Below, piece by piece: positions 50,282-62,428 of a stretch of DNA of 64,000 nt (position 1 is its first letter; each line of letters begins with the position of its first letter). A model generated the notes under the pieces. That model did not search any database. It was not told the DNA's origin and worked only from the letters and a program-made list of their open reading frames with translations. The DNA lies in NCBI GenBank assembly GCA_033980235.1, contig CM067067.1, positions 25,483,603-25,547,602 of the forward strand, in the 5' to 3' direction. Source of the stretch: Diadema setosum. Lineage: Eukaryota > Echinodermata > Echinoidea > Diadematoida > Diadematidae. The translations under genes and the position numbers were made by a program.

Positions 50282-50815
50282 AAGAGCGAACAAAGGATCG
50301 AACGTCTTGCAGCGACCTGTGACCAGCTGACAAAGAAGGTGAAAGATCTTGAAGCATCACTCGACGAGCAGGAGCAGTACTCGCGTCGCCAATGTTCGAG
50401 GATCTATGGCGTTCCTGAGCACCACGGTGAAAACACCGATGACCTCGTCATTTCTCTGGCAGCCAAGATGGGTGTGAACCTGGACAAGCACGACCTCGAC
50501 CGCAGCCACCGGATCGCCCCGAAACGCTCATCGGCCACAGCACCGTCTCAGTCTACACGTCCGTAATCCCTGATCGTGAAGTTTGCGAGATACAATGCCC
50601 GTCGCTCGATGTTCGCTGCCAAATCGAAACTGAAGGGATCTGGTTTCGTCATCCGTGAGGATCTGACGACATCGCGACAAGATCTGTTCTCCAAAGCATC
50701 TTCTCACCAGAACACGAGGTATACTTGGACCATTGATGGGAGAATTTTCTCACTGACGAGAGACGGTCGGAAAGTGCCGGTGAGGAACTCGAGCGATCTG
50801 GAACGACTGGACTAG
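50282..50815 (+). pseudogene. LINE ORF1 remnant (coiled coil + RNA-binding-like region)
   Basis: The frame starts in a heptad-like region (QRIERLAATCDQLTKKVKDLE), then YSRRQCSRIYGVPE, DLDRSHRI and SLIVKFARYNARRSMFAAK, the order usual in LINE ORF1 proteins of this group. One in-frame TAA at 50564-50566 breaks it, and the same frame continues to a TAG at 50813-50815. The normal product would be an RNA-binding chaperone of the transposition particle. The N-terminus is lost. Confidence 0.85.
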
Positions 50816-50862
50816 AGTGAGGTGTAAAATTGTTCATTTTTGTTTGTTCGTATTTGTTTGTT

Positions 50863-51683
50863 ATGGATAGAGCTGTACATAGTGATTTAGATTTTGACAG
50901 TAATTTTGATTGTTGGCATATGAATCTCAATGAGTTTTGTAAAATACATCATGATACCTCTCAGTTTAGTTTACTACATTATAATGCCGAGGAGTCTCAG
51001 GAGAAACTTCGATAATATATTATAATCGGTGATTTGACGATATTGAATTTCCCGTTTTCTGTTATTGGGATTAGTGAGACATGGATGACTGATAACGGTA
51101 GTGTGTTTTCTTTAGATGGTTACACTTTATATAATTCTAATCGAATTTCTGGACGCGGTGGTGGAGTTGCGTTGTTTGTTAGAGATCACTTGAAGGTTTC
51201 AGTGTTAAACAGTATATCATTTCATGTCCAAGGTGTGGAATCTTTATTTGTAAGTTTTGAATATCAAAATCACAAAAATGTTGTTGTTGGTGTAATATAT
51301 CGCAATCCCTCCAGTAATGAAAAGGATTTTCTTAGTGAATTTGACAGTATCATAAACGAAATGCTTAATATTTCCAAATATATTTATACTATGGGTGATT
51401 TCAATATAAATTTATAACATGATACACATCCCAATGTACAAACGCATTTATAGATTCATTATACTCTCATGGTCTATTTCCTGTGATAGATAAACCAACC
51501 CGTATAACTAAGGATTCTGCAACTCTTATTGATAATGTTTATACTAGTGTTATTAACGAAAACAGTTCATCTGGAATACTGTTATCTGACTCTAGCGACC
51601 ATTTCCCAATTTTTCACATGTCTATAGCATCAAAATTTATTCCAAGGTTTTACCCAGTCAGAAATCATCTTCGCGAAATATAA
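50863..51683 (+). pseudogene. LINE ORF2 endonuclease remnant
   Basis: An ATG at 50863 starts a frame with SLLHYNAE, broken by TAA at 51013-51015. It resumes in the same frame with ISETWM (metal-binding Glu), RGGGVALFV, VVGVIYRNP and GDFNINL (catalytic Asp/Asn), to a TAA at 51415-51417. A frame change then leads to DKPTRIT and SDHFPIF (catalytic Asp-His) at 51483-51683. All apurinic-endonuclease motifs survive, but in pieces. Confidence 0.87.
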
Positions 51684-52299
51684 CCTTTTCAACGATTAAT
51701 TCCTTTTTTTCTTATTTGAAAAACACTGATTGAACCGATGTTTTAACCTCAAATGATGTTGATGTAGCATATGATACGTTTCTCCATAGTTTTTTTGTCT
51801 TTTTGCGATAAACATTTGCCCCTGAAAGAGCAAAAGCCTAAGATTAAAAGAAATATAAAGAAACCATGGATAACTCGAGCTTTACTCAATTCTATTAGAA
51901 GGTAAAATACTCTTTTTAAGCGATTTCATTTTTGCCCAACTGTTGAAAATGAAATTATTTATAAAAGATATCGCAATAAACTTAATTCGTTTTTGCGTTT
52001 TGCGAAAAGAAAGTATTATTATGACAAATTCCATGCATTTAAAGGTAACATGAAAAAAAAAAAAACCTGGTGTTTTTTGAATGATTTACTTGGTAGAAAT
52101 ATTTCGAAAACATCACATGGTATTTGTTATAACGGCAAAGAGTTACATGATTCTTCCGATATTGCAAACACATTGTCATTCAATGATTTTTTTTTTTTTT
52201 TGTGAGTATCGGTACCTCACTATCACGATCACTCCCTGTTACCGATGTGAATTTTTCCAGTTTCATGCCGAAATGTTCGATAAATCAATGTTTTTTAAT

Positions 52300-53797
52300 C
52301 CCATCTCTGAATGTGAAATAATCGATGTCATCAGGAGCATCAACCAAAGTAAAAGTCCGGGATATCATAATGTATCATTGATATTGTTAAACCACGTATA
52401 TATTTTATAAGTAAACCTTTGACATACTACGTAATTTATCTTTACAAATTGGTATTTTCCGTCGAAAATGAAACTAGCTAAAGTAATACCTGTTCATAAG
52501 AAGAATTGTATGTCTGACTGTGGGAATTATAGACCAATTTCTGCCCTGCCATTATTTTCTAAGATACTCGAGAGACTTGTGTATAATAGACTGTATAATT
52601 ATTTGACGAGGAATAGTTTGCTTACTTCTCAGCAGTATGGATTTAGGAAAAATTGTTCTACTGAATTTGCAATTATTCATTTATATGATAAAATTTTAAA
52701 GTATATTGATATTAATAGACATGCAGTCGCCATTTTCATGGATTTGTCGAAGGCTTTCGATACTTTGTCACACTCGATATTATTATCAAAGTTACAGTAT
52801 TATGGCATTGGAGGTATACCGTATCTTTGGTTTAAAAGTTATTTGTGTAGCCGGAAACAGTTTTCTGTGTATCAAGGTCACTCATCCAATCCCAAAATCA
52901 CTTCATCAGGTGTACCCCAAGGTTCGATCCTGGGACCATTGTTATTTTTTGATTCATATAAATGATCTGGTTAATTGTTCACAATTTTTTGACTTTGTTT
53001 TATTCGCTGATGATACGACTCTAATTGACTCCTCATCAAAATTTTTTAGACTTTGGTCAGTAGGATTAATATAGATTTGGATAAAATATATAATTAGCTT
53101 GTTTGTAATAAATTATCTTTGAATATTTTGAAAACGAAATTTTCTGTCTACAGAAACAGACAAAATAGAAGATCTTGTTATGATACTTTGTGTTAACAAT
53201 ATTTTGATAGAGCAATGCTCTGTTGTCCAATACCTTGGGGTACAACTTGATAACTGCTTGACGTGGGATTCTCATACATGTATAAATTTTGTTTGTGGTA
53301 AGGTATCCCGGATTGTTGGAGTTATGAATAATCTGAAAAATATATTGCCTTGTAATGTCCTTTTGTTATTATATAACGCATTCATTTTACTCCATATAAT
53401 GTACTGTAATGTGTTATGGGCTTCGTTACATCCCTTTAAAGTGTCAAGAGTGCTACGACTCCAGAAGAAAGCACTCCGTGTTTGCGCGAACACTCATTAT
53501 CTTGCTCCGTCAAAACCATTGTTCCACCGCTTTCACACATTGAATGTCCATGACTGCAATGTCTTCCAAATTGCTTCTTTGATGCACAGGTATTTCACCA
53601 AAAGCCTTCCCCCTTACCTCGCCGAAATGTTTTGTTTGAATGATAAAGTGCATAGTTACAACACCCGTCAGTCATCCAAATTCCATCGCTGGAAAATGGA
53701 AACAAACATCCATTCAAATCAGTTCGTCACCTTGGTCCGGTCATTTGGAATTCACTACCGTCCAGTATCCGAAATTCACAATTTAACAGGTCTTTAA
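52300..53797 (+). pseudogene. LINE ORF2 reverse transcriptase remnant
   Basis: NYRPISALP at about 52525, FMDLSKAFD (first catalytic Asp) at about 52738 and GVPQGSILGPLL at 52909 are in one frame. A frameshift near 52950 moves INDLVN and FADDT (53003-53017, catalytic Asp pair) to another frame. The thumb and C-terminal region follow (53180-53797: VQYLGVQLDN, LPPYLAEMF, SYNTRQSS). A spacer of about 600 bp between this and the endonuclease holds further broken ORF2 sequence (KRKYYYDKF, GRNISKTSHG). Confidence 0.9.
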
Positions 53798-54177
53798 AAA
53801 AAAACAACTTAAAATATTTCTCCTCGCCAAATACTAGTTTCACATTTCTTCACACTTGATCCCCCATTTGTATAATTTACCCAACACTGCGTTGCATTCT
53901 CTGTTCTATATCTTCGTGTTTTCCAACTCCTTGTATAGTCAGGTGATCCCATCACTGCAAACCCTCGAGGCTTTTACGGGACACCTTTTTCTTTCACTTT
54001 ACTCCACTTCTCTCTTCTTCTTCTTCTTCTTTTTTAAGTCTGACTTTTTTAAAAGTCTGACTTGGTACTATACTTTATTATATGATTACCTATGTCATCC
54101 CTTTGTGTATTATATTGTGAACTATGTTACATTCGTCTTTTTTAACTGTATATATTGTAAATGTGTAAAGAAATAAA

Positions 54178-56162
54178 GGAGAGTCCTATGCTCTCGGTCA
54201 ATCAAGTTGCTCTACGGCTATCGATACTATAGGGTGTTGTTGTTGCTTTTTTTTTTCCTCTCTCTCTCTCCAGCTGAAAAGGTCTCCATGACTGACTCAT
54301 ACACTGATACAACTGTACACACCTTCAAACACTTTCAGTCACCACCAAAAATCAAACATACTATTGACATACATGTACCGTATATTGTAAATGATTGGAT
54401 ATTGAATATATTTATATTAATTCTTTTCTGGACTGCATGTGGCAATACATCCATAAACATTTTTGTAAGAGGGTGTACAACGTAACTGCATATGACCAAC
54501 AGACAAAGTCGAACCTCCCCGGTTTCACATTGTAGACTACTACAATTTACATGTGATTGACATTGTTCTTATTATGGAAATCACAGTAAATTTTCCTCTT
54601 GTTTCTTTATATTTTCTTCAATTATTCATTAACTTGAACCTATACTGCTTTGTATCCCCTTTTCAAATACATGTACAATTACTGTGGTGATATAAAGAAT
54701 GGATGCAAAGATACCAAGACATAGGGCATTCCCTAATATGCATGATAATACAATGAGGTAGACAGATCTAGTCATCCTGTTGTGCTGCATTGTACATGTA
54801 CACGTACATTGTATAATCAAGGCTATTTATGCCGAATTTACATGGTTACAACGAAATTTCATTACAAGGTGAAAATTCTGGCCCGAAACTTTTATTTAGG
54901 TATTTTTACATACTGGTAATCTACATGTATTTGTTTGGCCTTAATGACATTTCAATATAATGAAAGAAAACTGCATGTATTCACAGCTACTCGTGCCAAA
55001 TTTCTAAGCACTGAGCAACTGACATTTCTGGAAAGTCTGTCACTGAAAATGTGACTCAATGCAGGGATGACATTTTGAAGAACAATATACAACTGTAGTG
55101 CACTCTCGTTTTTAACAAACATGGTTAACATGAAATTTCATTACAACATTTCAAGGTAAAAAGTCTGGTCCAAAATTATAATCCATATACATGTATCTTT
55201 GCATACTGGTACATTGTAATCTATTTGTCTGGCTATAAATAAATTTCAATTAAAAAAAAAACCCAAAAAAAACCAAAAAAAAAAAAAAAAACCCCTGCCA
55301 ATCCCAAGGACTTTGGTTATAACAGGAGCTGCCTGCATCACATCTTTGCAGTTAACCTGTTCCCTGCCAGAATCTGGAATCACCATTGACTTTCCAGAGT
55401 AGCTACCACGTTCCTGAGCACAATGGTTAAATCCCATTTAAGGTTCTTTTGTAAGTTCAAATTTCCCATTTACAGCACCATCAGCATTCCATAAAAATTT
55501 AAGCAAACTACATTTTCTGGTACCACTGAGATGATATGGCTGACAGCCAAATGCATCACAAAGTAACATTGCTTGGTATGAGTGATACATTTGTGTTTGA
55601 TTTTAAACATTTCAGGGGTTCAACTGAAGATGTGTTTTAATTTCACCTATGTTGTCATATATTGTACCACTAATTGCTATGAATAATGTTTTCTAGGCGA
55701 TGCTGTCATTAAAACACCACTGTAAACATGACAAATGACACATGTTTTTTTTTTTATTTTGCTGGTATTGCTTTAAAAATTGCCCCAGAGAAACAGGTAT
55801 TTTTTGCATAAATTGGTGGAATATTTTCATATTTAAAGGAAAATTATCAATGCCACCAGAATGTTCCAGTTTCATGTCAGAAGTTTTTACAAAGTGTTGT
55901 CACTGATTTGATTTAATCATTATGATGGCAAAACACAATCTTTCTCCCATGCCTAATTAAGTTAAAATGCAAGAGGTGCTGACTTTGTTTATGGCACTTG
56001 AGAGAACAGATACACGCGTATGTTAAAGAGTGAGGTATAATCTTCACTGCACTTTTAATGCACCTCGGGAGGAAAACTGTAATTTTACACCCAGTCAGTC
56101 TCAATGCACAACTGTAGCACATCTACCTCTTGCTGTAAATGCTAAACCATTTCACAAAACCG
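54178..56162. other. Intergenic: Tigger-like scraps and GPATCH4 3' end
   Basis: Segments at about 54835-54960 and 55097-55235 repeat GGTTACAACGAAATTTCATTACA-type sequence, and GTGCACTCTCG near 55099 resembles the ends of the elements at 58473-59177, so these look like worn relatives. A-rich runs lie at 55252-55290. A minus-strand AATAAA (55753-55758), about 405 bp after the GPATCH4 stop, is a possible poly(A) signal. Confidence 0.4.
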
Positions 56163-56988
56163 TCATCTTGCATTCTTCTTGCTCTTCTTTTTCTTTCTCC
56201 GGGTTACATCCTCATCTTTCCTTGCATCATCACTACTCACATCTTTTTTCCACTTAGCTAACTCTGTCATACCAACTACATGTACTTCTCCCATTTCACT
56301 GTCTCCTGGAGATTTACTACTATAGTTATGCTCTTTGGATTTCCTCTTATTTTTCTTGCCCTTTTTCTTCCTTTTGATGGGCAGTTCATCTTCATTTGAC
56401 ACCATTACATCACCAGTCTGAATATCACTTGTCTTCTTGCGTGATGTAGCCTCCGTGGCACTAGATGTCTGACAATCATAATCACCTACCACTCTCTCCT
56501 GCGGTTTGGTCACTTCTAACTCACCCCTTTCAACACCAACACTGTCATCAAGTCTCTTTGAGGTCTTCTCTGTGTGAAGTCCACCATTCTTAATATCCTC
56601 TTCTCCACTCCTTTTGAGTTTCTTCTGCTTCTTCTTTGACTTCTTCTTAGGCGTTTCCTCTTTTATCATATCTGCTGGCACCATTTCTCCATTAGCACAA
56701 TCATCAATCTCTTCACCAGTTCTTTCATAATTCCACTGAACTCCTTGACCGTCTTGTGCTGATACTGTCTCATCATGTTTCCTCTTCTTTTTCCTTTCTT
56801 TCTTTTCTCTTCTTCTGGCAGAGTCTCCTCCATCCTCCTTTCTCTTTAAACTTCCACTATCATCAGCTTCCATGTTTGTTTCCACGTTTACCACATGATT
56901 TGCCTTCTGGATGCGGTTGCCGTGATGATTCTCTTGCATCTGGATTCGTTTCAACTTTCCAGACAGATGAAGCCCATGCCTGGCTCCC
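56163..56988 (-). CDS. gpatch4: GPATCH4 terminal exon, Lys-rich tail
   Basis: The acceptor TTCTTCTCAG precedes GGGAGCCAGG. The first ~25 codons complete the conserved GRTAHK-GARHGLHLSGKLKR block. The rest is low-complexity, charged sequence with five to six basic clusters (KKERKKKRK, KKKSKKKQKKLK, KRKKKGKKNKRK, RRKKKKSKK) separated by acidic/Ser stretches, typical of nucleolar proteins and of this family's C-terminus. Stop TGA at 56165-56163. Upstream codons sometimes read from an ATG at 57005 are intron. Confidence 0.92.
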
Positions 56989-59900
56989 CTGAGAAGAAAC
57001 CACAAAAGATGATACCAAAGTTTTCAATGAAGTGCTCCCCAATCTTAAAACCTTACATTGCATAAAACTAGATATATCGCTACGGCGACTGATATGCCTC
57101 CGCCATCATGCATGGTTCTCCTAATAGGTCTATAGTACAATGTCTTGACAATGTGTGATGACAGTTTCACACAATTGGCAAAATATTAAAATGACAGGTT
57201 TGCCACAAATGTGCTGAATGTTCACTTTCCTAGAACTAGGTTCAATTGGATGAATTATTCAAATGTCAGAGTGCAGGTATTTGGGGAACTAATGATTTCT
57301 ACTTGACTTTTGACCCTTTTATAAGTTTATGCTTTGAGTAATTTTCAAGGTATTGAGAAAAAGTATAATTTCAGTATCAAATGGGAAAATAGCATTATCT
57401 AAACCTGGTCTTTGACCGTTGACCTCACAGTTCCACAGAGAATCACTGTTAGGTAGAACATGCATAAATATGTAAGTTTCATGATGATACCTTGAGTTAT
57501 TTTCGAGATATGGAGGAAAAAGTGCAATTTAGTACTTTCACTTGACCTTTGACCTTTGACCTTTTGGCAAGAAACTTCCCCAAAAATATATATTGGGTAA
57601 TACATGCCATACATCCAGTTAAAAAAAAACAAAAACCTTCAGGCATATTGCATTTTAAGGAAAGTAGTGATATTTTGAGGAGTTGACCTTGACCTTTGAC
57701 CCCCCTGACCTTTGACCCATGACCCCCAACTTCCCTAGATAATCACTGCCCATCGGTACAAGCATATATACTAAGTTCTATGAAGATACCTTGAACCATC
57801 TGCGAGATATGGAGAAATATGTGGAATTTCAATTTTTTTTCACAAAATAACCTGTGACCTTTGACCTTTGACCCTGTGACCCTAAAATCCACACAAAGTA
57901 TTATCCCCCAAGGATATACCCTCATACCAAGTTTGATGTAAAACCACCACACGGTTCTTGAGATATCGACAAAAACAAAACGGGACGGACGGACGGACGG
58001 ACGGACGGACGGACGACCCGAAAACATAATGCCTCCGGCCACTTCGTTGCGGAGGCATAAAAATAGTCTCATAATCTCAAGTTCCCATTAGGGAATATGA
58101 TCTGAAATGACAACACATTGTACAGATGTATTACACCTCACATGCCTGTCCTATATTTACAAATTAGAATACAACACTGCCTATTTACATACATACGCTT
58201 TCATTTGATTTGAAGATTTCTAGAATAGAGCAACAAGAAAGTGAACTTGATTTTAAACGTCATAGTTGACTGGAGGAATAGTAATTTGCTTTTTTGCTAT
58301 TAGAGATTGTATACATGCAACTCACATGGATCTAAACTCAGTGATACATGTACTTGCTTTGCCAGCTCATTCTTCATGATAAACTACTGAACTCACGGGA
58401 TTATGGTTTCAGTGTTCTGTCCTCACATTCCATTTTGGTTGTTATGTACACAATTATGTAGGCGATTAGATACAGTGCACCCCTGTTATACAGTCCACTC
58501 CCGTTATAACGAACACGATTATAACGAAATTTCGTTATAACGAAGTAAATCTTCTGGTCCCAAAATTATCACCATTAAAGTCTATGGTAAAAAATTCGCT
58601 TATAACGAACACGGTTATAGCGAATTTTCCGTTATAACAAAGTCTTTTCCGAGCGCCACAGACAAAGAAAAACAAAAGAAATGTGCTCCGTTATAACGAA
58701 ATGCGAATTGCTTTCGAAAATACCTAGCGGAACGAGCATTTATAGCGTCTCTGCATGGGTGAACGCTTCACACCACTGTGTGTTCGCTCTTTGTGTCACG
58801 CACAGTTTCCGAGGGGAACTTGCGTTTATTACTGTGATTTGTTATCCCATCACATTTCACATAGCTTTCCGGTGTATGATGAGTATTCAGCAAACAGAAT
58901 ACGAGGTTTCCTTATTTTCGTTATAATATATTGTATCTGTTCGGTTATAACGAAATTTCGTTATAACGAAAGAAAACTGCCGGTCCCGAGCATTTCGTAA
59001 TAACGGGAGTGCACTGTAGTCAAGTCCTCGGGACCGGTGGTTTTCTTTCATTTATCAAAATTTCATTAACCAAACAGTATATTGTGTAAAGATGATATTT
59101 TGGGACCTGAATCTTTATTTTGTTGTGATGATACGTTTGTTATCATAAACTGTGTTCATTAAAACAGGAGTGCACTGTATTTTAGTTACATATATTCAAC
59201 TGAAATGTGAAGTACGGAATTACTTGTGGGCAGTCCTCCCTCCACAAGCTTTGTACAATCTTTCGTCATTGCCCTCGTAGGACTCTGGTGGATCTTCGTC
59301 ACTCTCACTGTCCTCTGAGGAGGATGACAGTGAGGTTTTCTCCTGGGAGATCAATCCATCTGCCTTCATGGTGCCATGCTGTGACGAAGACAATCAAATG
59401 TGAATTGAAGTATCAGTTCCAATGTACCGGTACATATTTGGTGAGAGTAAATTGCATTTCCTGTTTCCCTTGGGAGACCAAAGGGAAGGGCCACAAAACA
59501 CTGCATACCACAGAAAACATTGATGTAAAGTATATAGAGCTTTTTGAAAGTAAAAATTACACCTTGGCTCAGAACTGTGAAAGGTGCACATACTAAGCAT
59601 GCTAAATAAAACCACACTTGTGAAGGAGTGGTATAAATCTACAAGAAATTACTCATAAGTAGGGTAAGAAACTTTTTCATTTCAACAACAGGAATTTCCA
59701 GTGGTTAGCAAGCAAAATGTGATGAAAAACAGGTAGGATGTCTGACTTCTGTGGAGAGCAAGGAGACCTCTCTCCGCGTGCGATCTGGCAGATCCGGGCT
59801 ACTGTAAGCTGCAGTGATGGGAATCAGCCAGTAATACGTGTGTGTGTATAGATGTGTGTGTATGTGTCTGTGTGTACATTTCATAGCTCTTCTGCTATGT

Positions 59901-62000
59901 CAGGAAAGTTTCCACACACACATGCCCTTTCAAATACATGCTGCCACACTCGCCTTTGTTCTTGTGTTCGCACAGGCGTGACATCCCTTTTGTTGAAAAC
60001 GCAAGCAATTGCTTGTGTGGGACAAGCAAAAGGTATTAGCATAAGCAAAAGGTTATGCATATATGGATTTAAGCAATTGCTTGAGCTAGACCTTTTGCTA
60101 GACGAGCTTGTGCTTTTACTTGAAGCAATTGCTTGAGCTAGACCTTTTGCTAGATGAGCTTGTGCTTTTACTTGAAGCAATGGTGTTTTATGCATTCAGC
60201 CCATTGGAACGACATCAGAAAGGGAAACCTTGATTACATATCTATGGCTACATGCTGTATGAATATACCACAAAATTTATCTAGTCAAAGCTGGTAATAA
60301 TTGAGTAACATGATAACAATCGAAGAAGAGGGAAGAGAGGATATATATTCAAATGCTCTGGAATTCAAGAAATGTAGTCATTAAGACCTTGTCCTGCTAT
60401 ATGTACAGAGACACTCCCACTGTATTTGCAATGCATTTCTTTATATTATCCTAACTTATATATATATATATTTTGTTTTTTGTTTTTTTACAGAGCAAAA
60501 TTTCTTTAAAAGCTGCAATGTAACAAATAGAATAGAACGGGGGAGGGCGGGGGTGTTTCAAAAAGCTGTTCTTAAAGTTACGAACAAACTTACGAGCGAC
60601 TGGTGATCAGTTCTTGTGCTGAATTATGGCACATCAGAACTGATCACCAGTCGCTCGTAAGTTGTTCGTAACTTTATGAACAGCTTTATGAAACAGGGCC
60701 CTCTGTCTTTGCTCAACAGTTTGGTTCACATATATGGTAGGTTTTGGGAAACAAAATGGGATAATTTGTAATCCCTCCTGGGACACTTAGATTTGTCAGA
60801 AGAACTCAATTCATAAGTAATTTATGCTTGGCATTTTTTCATCAGGCTTATATCTCATCAAGCTGTTTGGCACAAATGTGTACAAAGTGAGTAAATGTTG
60901 TCACGCACCTTCACAAACGATCCATAAAGAAGAGACTTTGCTTTGACTTTTGCTGTCTTTCGCTTGTTTGATATGAGGTCGTCCTTGTTTCCTTTTGAGC
61001 TGACCTTCACGCCTTCCTGCATTAGGGTTAGAAAGAATGAGTATGTGCTCATGAAATGAATAACTGGGAAAAAAAGGGAGAGAAGAGAGAGGAACTGCTG
61101 AAGAGTGTACACACAGTACAAACTCAGCATGTGCTACTTACTGGTAGTTTAGATGGGTCAAAAGTATGCACCACCAAAATGCAGAATCTGAGCAGTACAT
61201 TGTATAGCTGTTCACTAATCTTACACAATCATTATGATACCATTTGTTGTTCACTTTTGCTGCATGCTATCTATTCTTTAAAATGTGGCAGACATGATGG
61301 AGAAGAATGAATCACGCTGACTGGAGACTGATGTCAGTCCAGCTTGGATGTTTACTTTCTAGCCAAACTAAAGTGGGTATCCCACCGACTTGGATACTAA
61401 GTGGTGACCTGGCACTGCCACCTCGCAGAGACCTATGGTAACCTACCAGCGGCAAAGTGGAGACGTTGCGGAGAGAAGACATTTGGAGATGTCGCAGTGA
61501 TGTCCCTGCAACTTCTGGGTTGTAATGTTGTTTGGAAACATCTCTGACATCGCCCTGGAGTCGCCTTCTTGGTGAACGTGCAAGCCATTTCTTGGTCTTT
61601 TGAGTCGCACAAGTTGCAGTGACGTCTCCTCTAGTGGGTTCTATGACATTTGCTCCTTCAACAGTTGCTCCAATTTAGATAAGTCCTTTTAATGATGGTA
61701 CTGATGCTAGTCTCAGTTTAGTTTTGACCCCAACCCCAAAATGAGTAGGTCAACAGAAAACATACCTCTGGTTTGTATGGTCTTTCAGCTAATTTCTTCA
61801 ATGGCAAGCCATTCGACATTGGGAATGAACCAACAATTGAACATGCCACAGCTTCTCATCCTGAAAGAGATCAAACTACAGTGTAGTACCAAAGCGCATT
61901 ACTTTACCTCACTGTTTTCGACAGAGATGTTCTTGGCTGCTGAATTGAAGACATGATCCCACCAGTGGAAAGAGAATTGCTCCCCTGCATTGTGTCCCAT
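56163..62000 (-). CDS. gpatch4: GPATCH4 homologue, four exons, 5' end outside window
   Basis: Exons read on the minus strand: 62000-61908 (31 codons), 61016-60909 (36 codons), 59378-59224 and 56988-56163, all with AG/GT borders and phases 0, 0, 2. The first exon contains GHN...FHWWDHVFNSAAKN, the second LLYGSFVK, the third NDERLYKACGGRTAHK running across the junction into GARHGLHLSGKLKRIQMQE, the order and wording of animal GPATCH4 after its G-patch. The family is nucleolar; the N-terminal G-patch activates the DEAH helicase DHX15. That G-patch is not in the window, so its exon(s) must lie to the right beyond 64000. About 394 codons are present, with no break. Introns hold nested repeats. Confidence 0.9.
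57067..58062 (-). mobile_element. 1-kb GCCTCCG/DR1 element copy 2, in GPATCH4 intron
   Basis: Inverted relative to 39058-40086 and collinear with it over its whole length, from the CGTCCG array (here GGACGGACGG at about 57980-58012) to the tail with CGCTACGGCGACTG. TGACCTTTGACC clusters lie at about 57542-57562, 57683-57712 and 57850-57876. It lies in gene orientation within the last GPATCH4 intron and leaves the exons intact. Confidence 0.9.
58473..59177. mobile_element. Outer Tigger-like MITE, split by a relative
   Basis: TA-flanked ends CAGTGCACCCCTGTTA (58473) and AACAGGAGTGCACTG (59177). Its left 18 bp and right ~160 bp are separated by the inner element. The body has TCGGGACCGGTGGTTTTC and AATTTCATTAACC words. 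The ends and TA target resemble pogo/Tigger-type DNA transposons. Non-coding. Confidence 0.8.
58491..59016. mobile_element. Inner Tigger-like MITE with GTTATAACGAA arrays
   Basis: TA borders at 58489-58490 and 59017-59018. The ends are CAGTCCACTCCCGTTATAACG and TAATAACGGGAGTGCACTG. The arms repeat the self-complementary-like GTTATAACGAAATTTCGTTATAAC. The central ~250 bp is unrelated and carries no transposase. Inserted in the outer relative close to its left end. Confidence 0.85.
60001..60180. repeat. 52-bp tandem repeat with AAGCAATTGCTT palindromes
   Basis: Two nearly identical 52-bp units (60071-60122, 60123-60174; AAGCAATTGCTTGAGCTAGACC, split by one base difference) follow a looser region of AAGCAATTGCTTG and ACAAGCAAAAGG words. 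It lies in a GPATCH4 intron. A TGTG-rich stretch lies at about 59838-59880. Confidence 0.85.
60551..60701. mobile_element. Fold-back MITE, GGGCCCTGTTTCA family, copy 2
   Basis: Arms TTCAAAAAGCTGTTC, AAAGTTACGAACAA, CGACTGGTGATCAGTTCT with their inverts. The left tip is worn (GGTGTTTCA); the right tip TGAAACAGGGCCC is intact. Same family as 5864-6036. Confidence 0.82.
61017..61907 (-). other. GPATCH4 intron with GTCGC/GAGAC-rich segment
   Basis: About 61370-61660 is rich in GGAGACGTTGCGG, GATGTCGCAGTGATGTC, CATCGCCCTGGAGTCGCC and TGCAGTGACGTCTCC words on both strands, suggesting an old fold-back repeat. No exon seen in it. Confidence 0.4.
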
Positions 62001-62067
62001 CTGCATGAAGAAAACACAGTATACCACCATGGATAAGGCAAATTTATGATACCTTAATACCACTTAA

Positions 62068-62424
62068 AGGGGAAGGCTAGTAACTGATCAGTGGGAATCA
62101 GTGGAAATGCTGGGAGATGATTGTTCCAATCCCTATGGGATTCATTCAAGAGTACATTGTATATCTATTGTTGTGTGAAAATGATTTGCTTCAGAACGGT
62201 CTCATATTCAAGTAATGTGCAGATTAATGCTCCGTCACTGACCAGGGACGCTAACCTGGAAGCATTAAACTACACATTACTTGAATATGAGACCATTCTG
62301 AAGCAAATCATTTTCACACAACAATAGATATACAATGAACTCTTGAATGAATCCCATAAGGATTGGAACAATCATCTCCCAGCATTTCCACTGATTCCCT
62401 CTGATCAGTTACTAGCCTTCCCCT
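62068..62424. mobile_element. TTAA-type fold-back MITE, family A, copy 2
   Basis: TTAA at 62064-62067 and 62425-62428. Ends AGGGGAAGGCTAGTAACTGA and TCAGTTACTAGCCTTCCCCT are perfect inverts. The arms match the 20783 copy closely, with a central loop near 62230-62265. It lies in the GPATCH4 intron upstream of exon 62000-61908. Confidence 0.93.
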
Positions 62425-62428
62425 TTAA

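Larger units (their letters stand above)
50222..54177 (+). mobile_element. Decayed CR1/L2-like LINE
   Basis: Order: ORF1 remnant, 47-bp gap, ORF2 with endonuclease then reverse transcriptase, AT-rich 3' UTR, AATAAA at 54172-54177. Nonsense and frameshift mutations in both reading frames make it inactive. The 5' part of ORF1 is missing. The motifs place it in the jockey/CR1/L2 group of non-LTR elements; the exact clade cannot be fixed by eye. A CT-rich stretch after 54240 may mark the 3' junction. Confidence 0.88.

Noticed and set aside
58681..59000. Transposase remnant in the inner Tigger-like element
   Set aside because: The ~80-residue frames have no DDE or helix-turn-helix features.
59366..59617. 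Minus-strand open frames upstream of GPATCH4 exon 59378-59224
   Set aside because: They lie in the intron; the exon phase and homology start at CATGGCACC after the CACAG acceptor.
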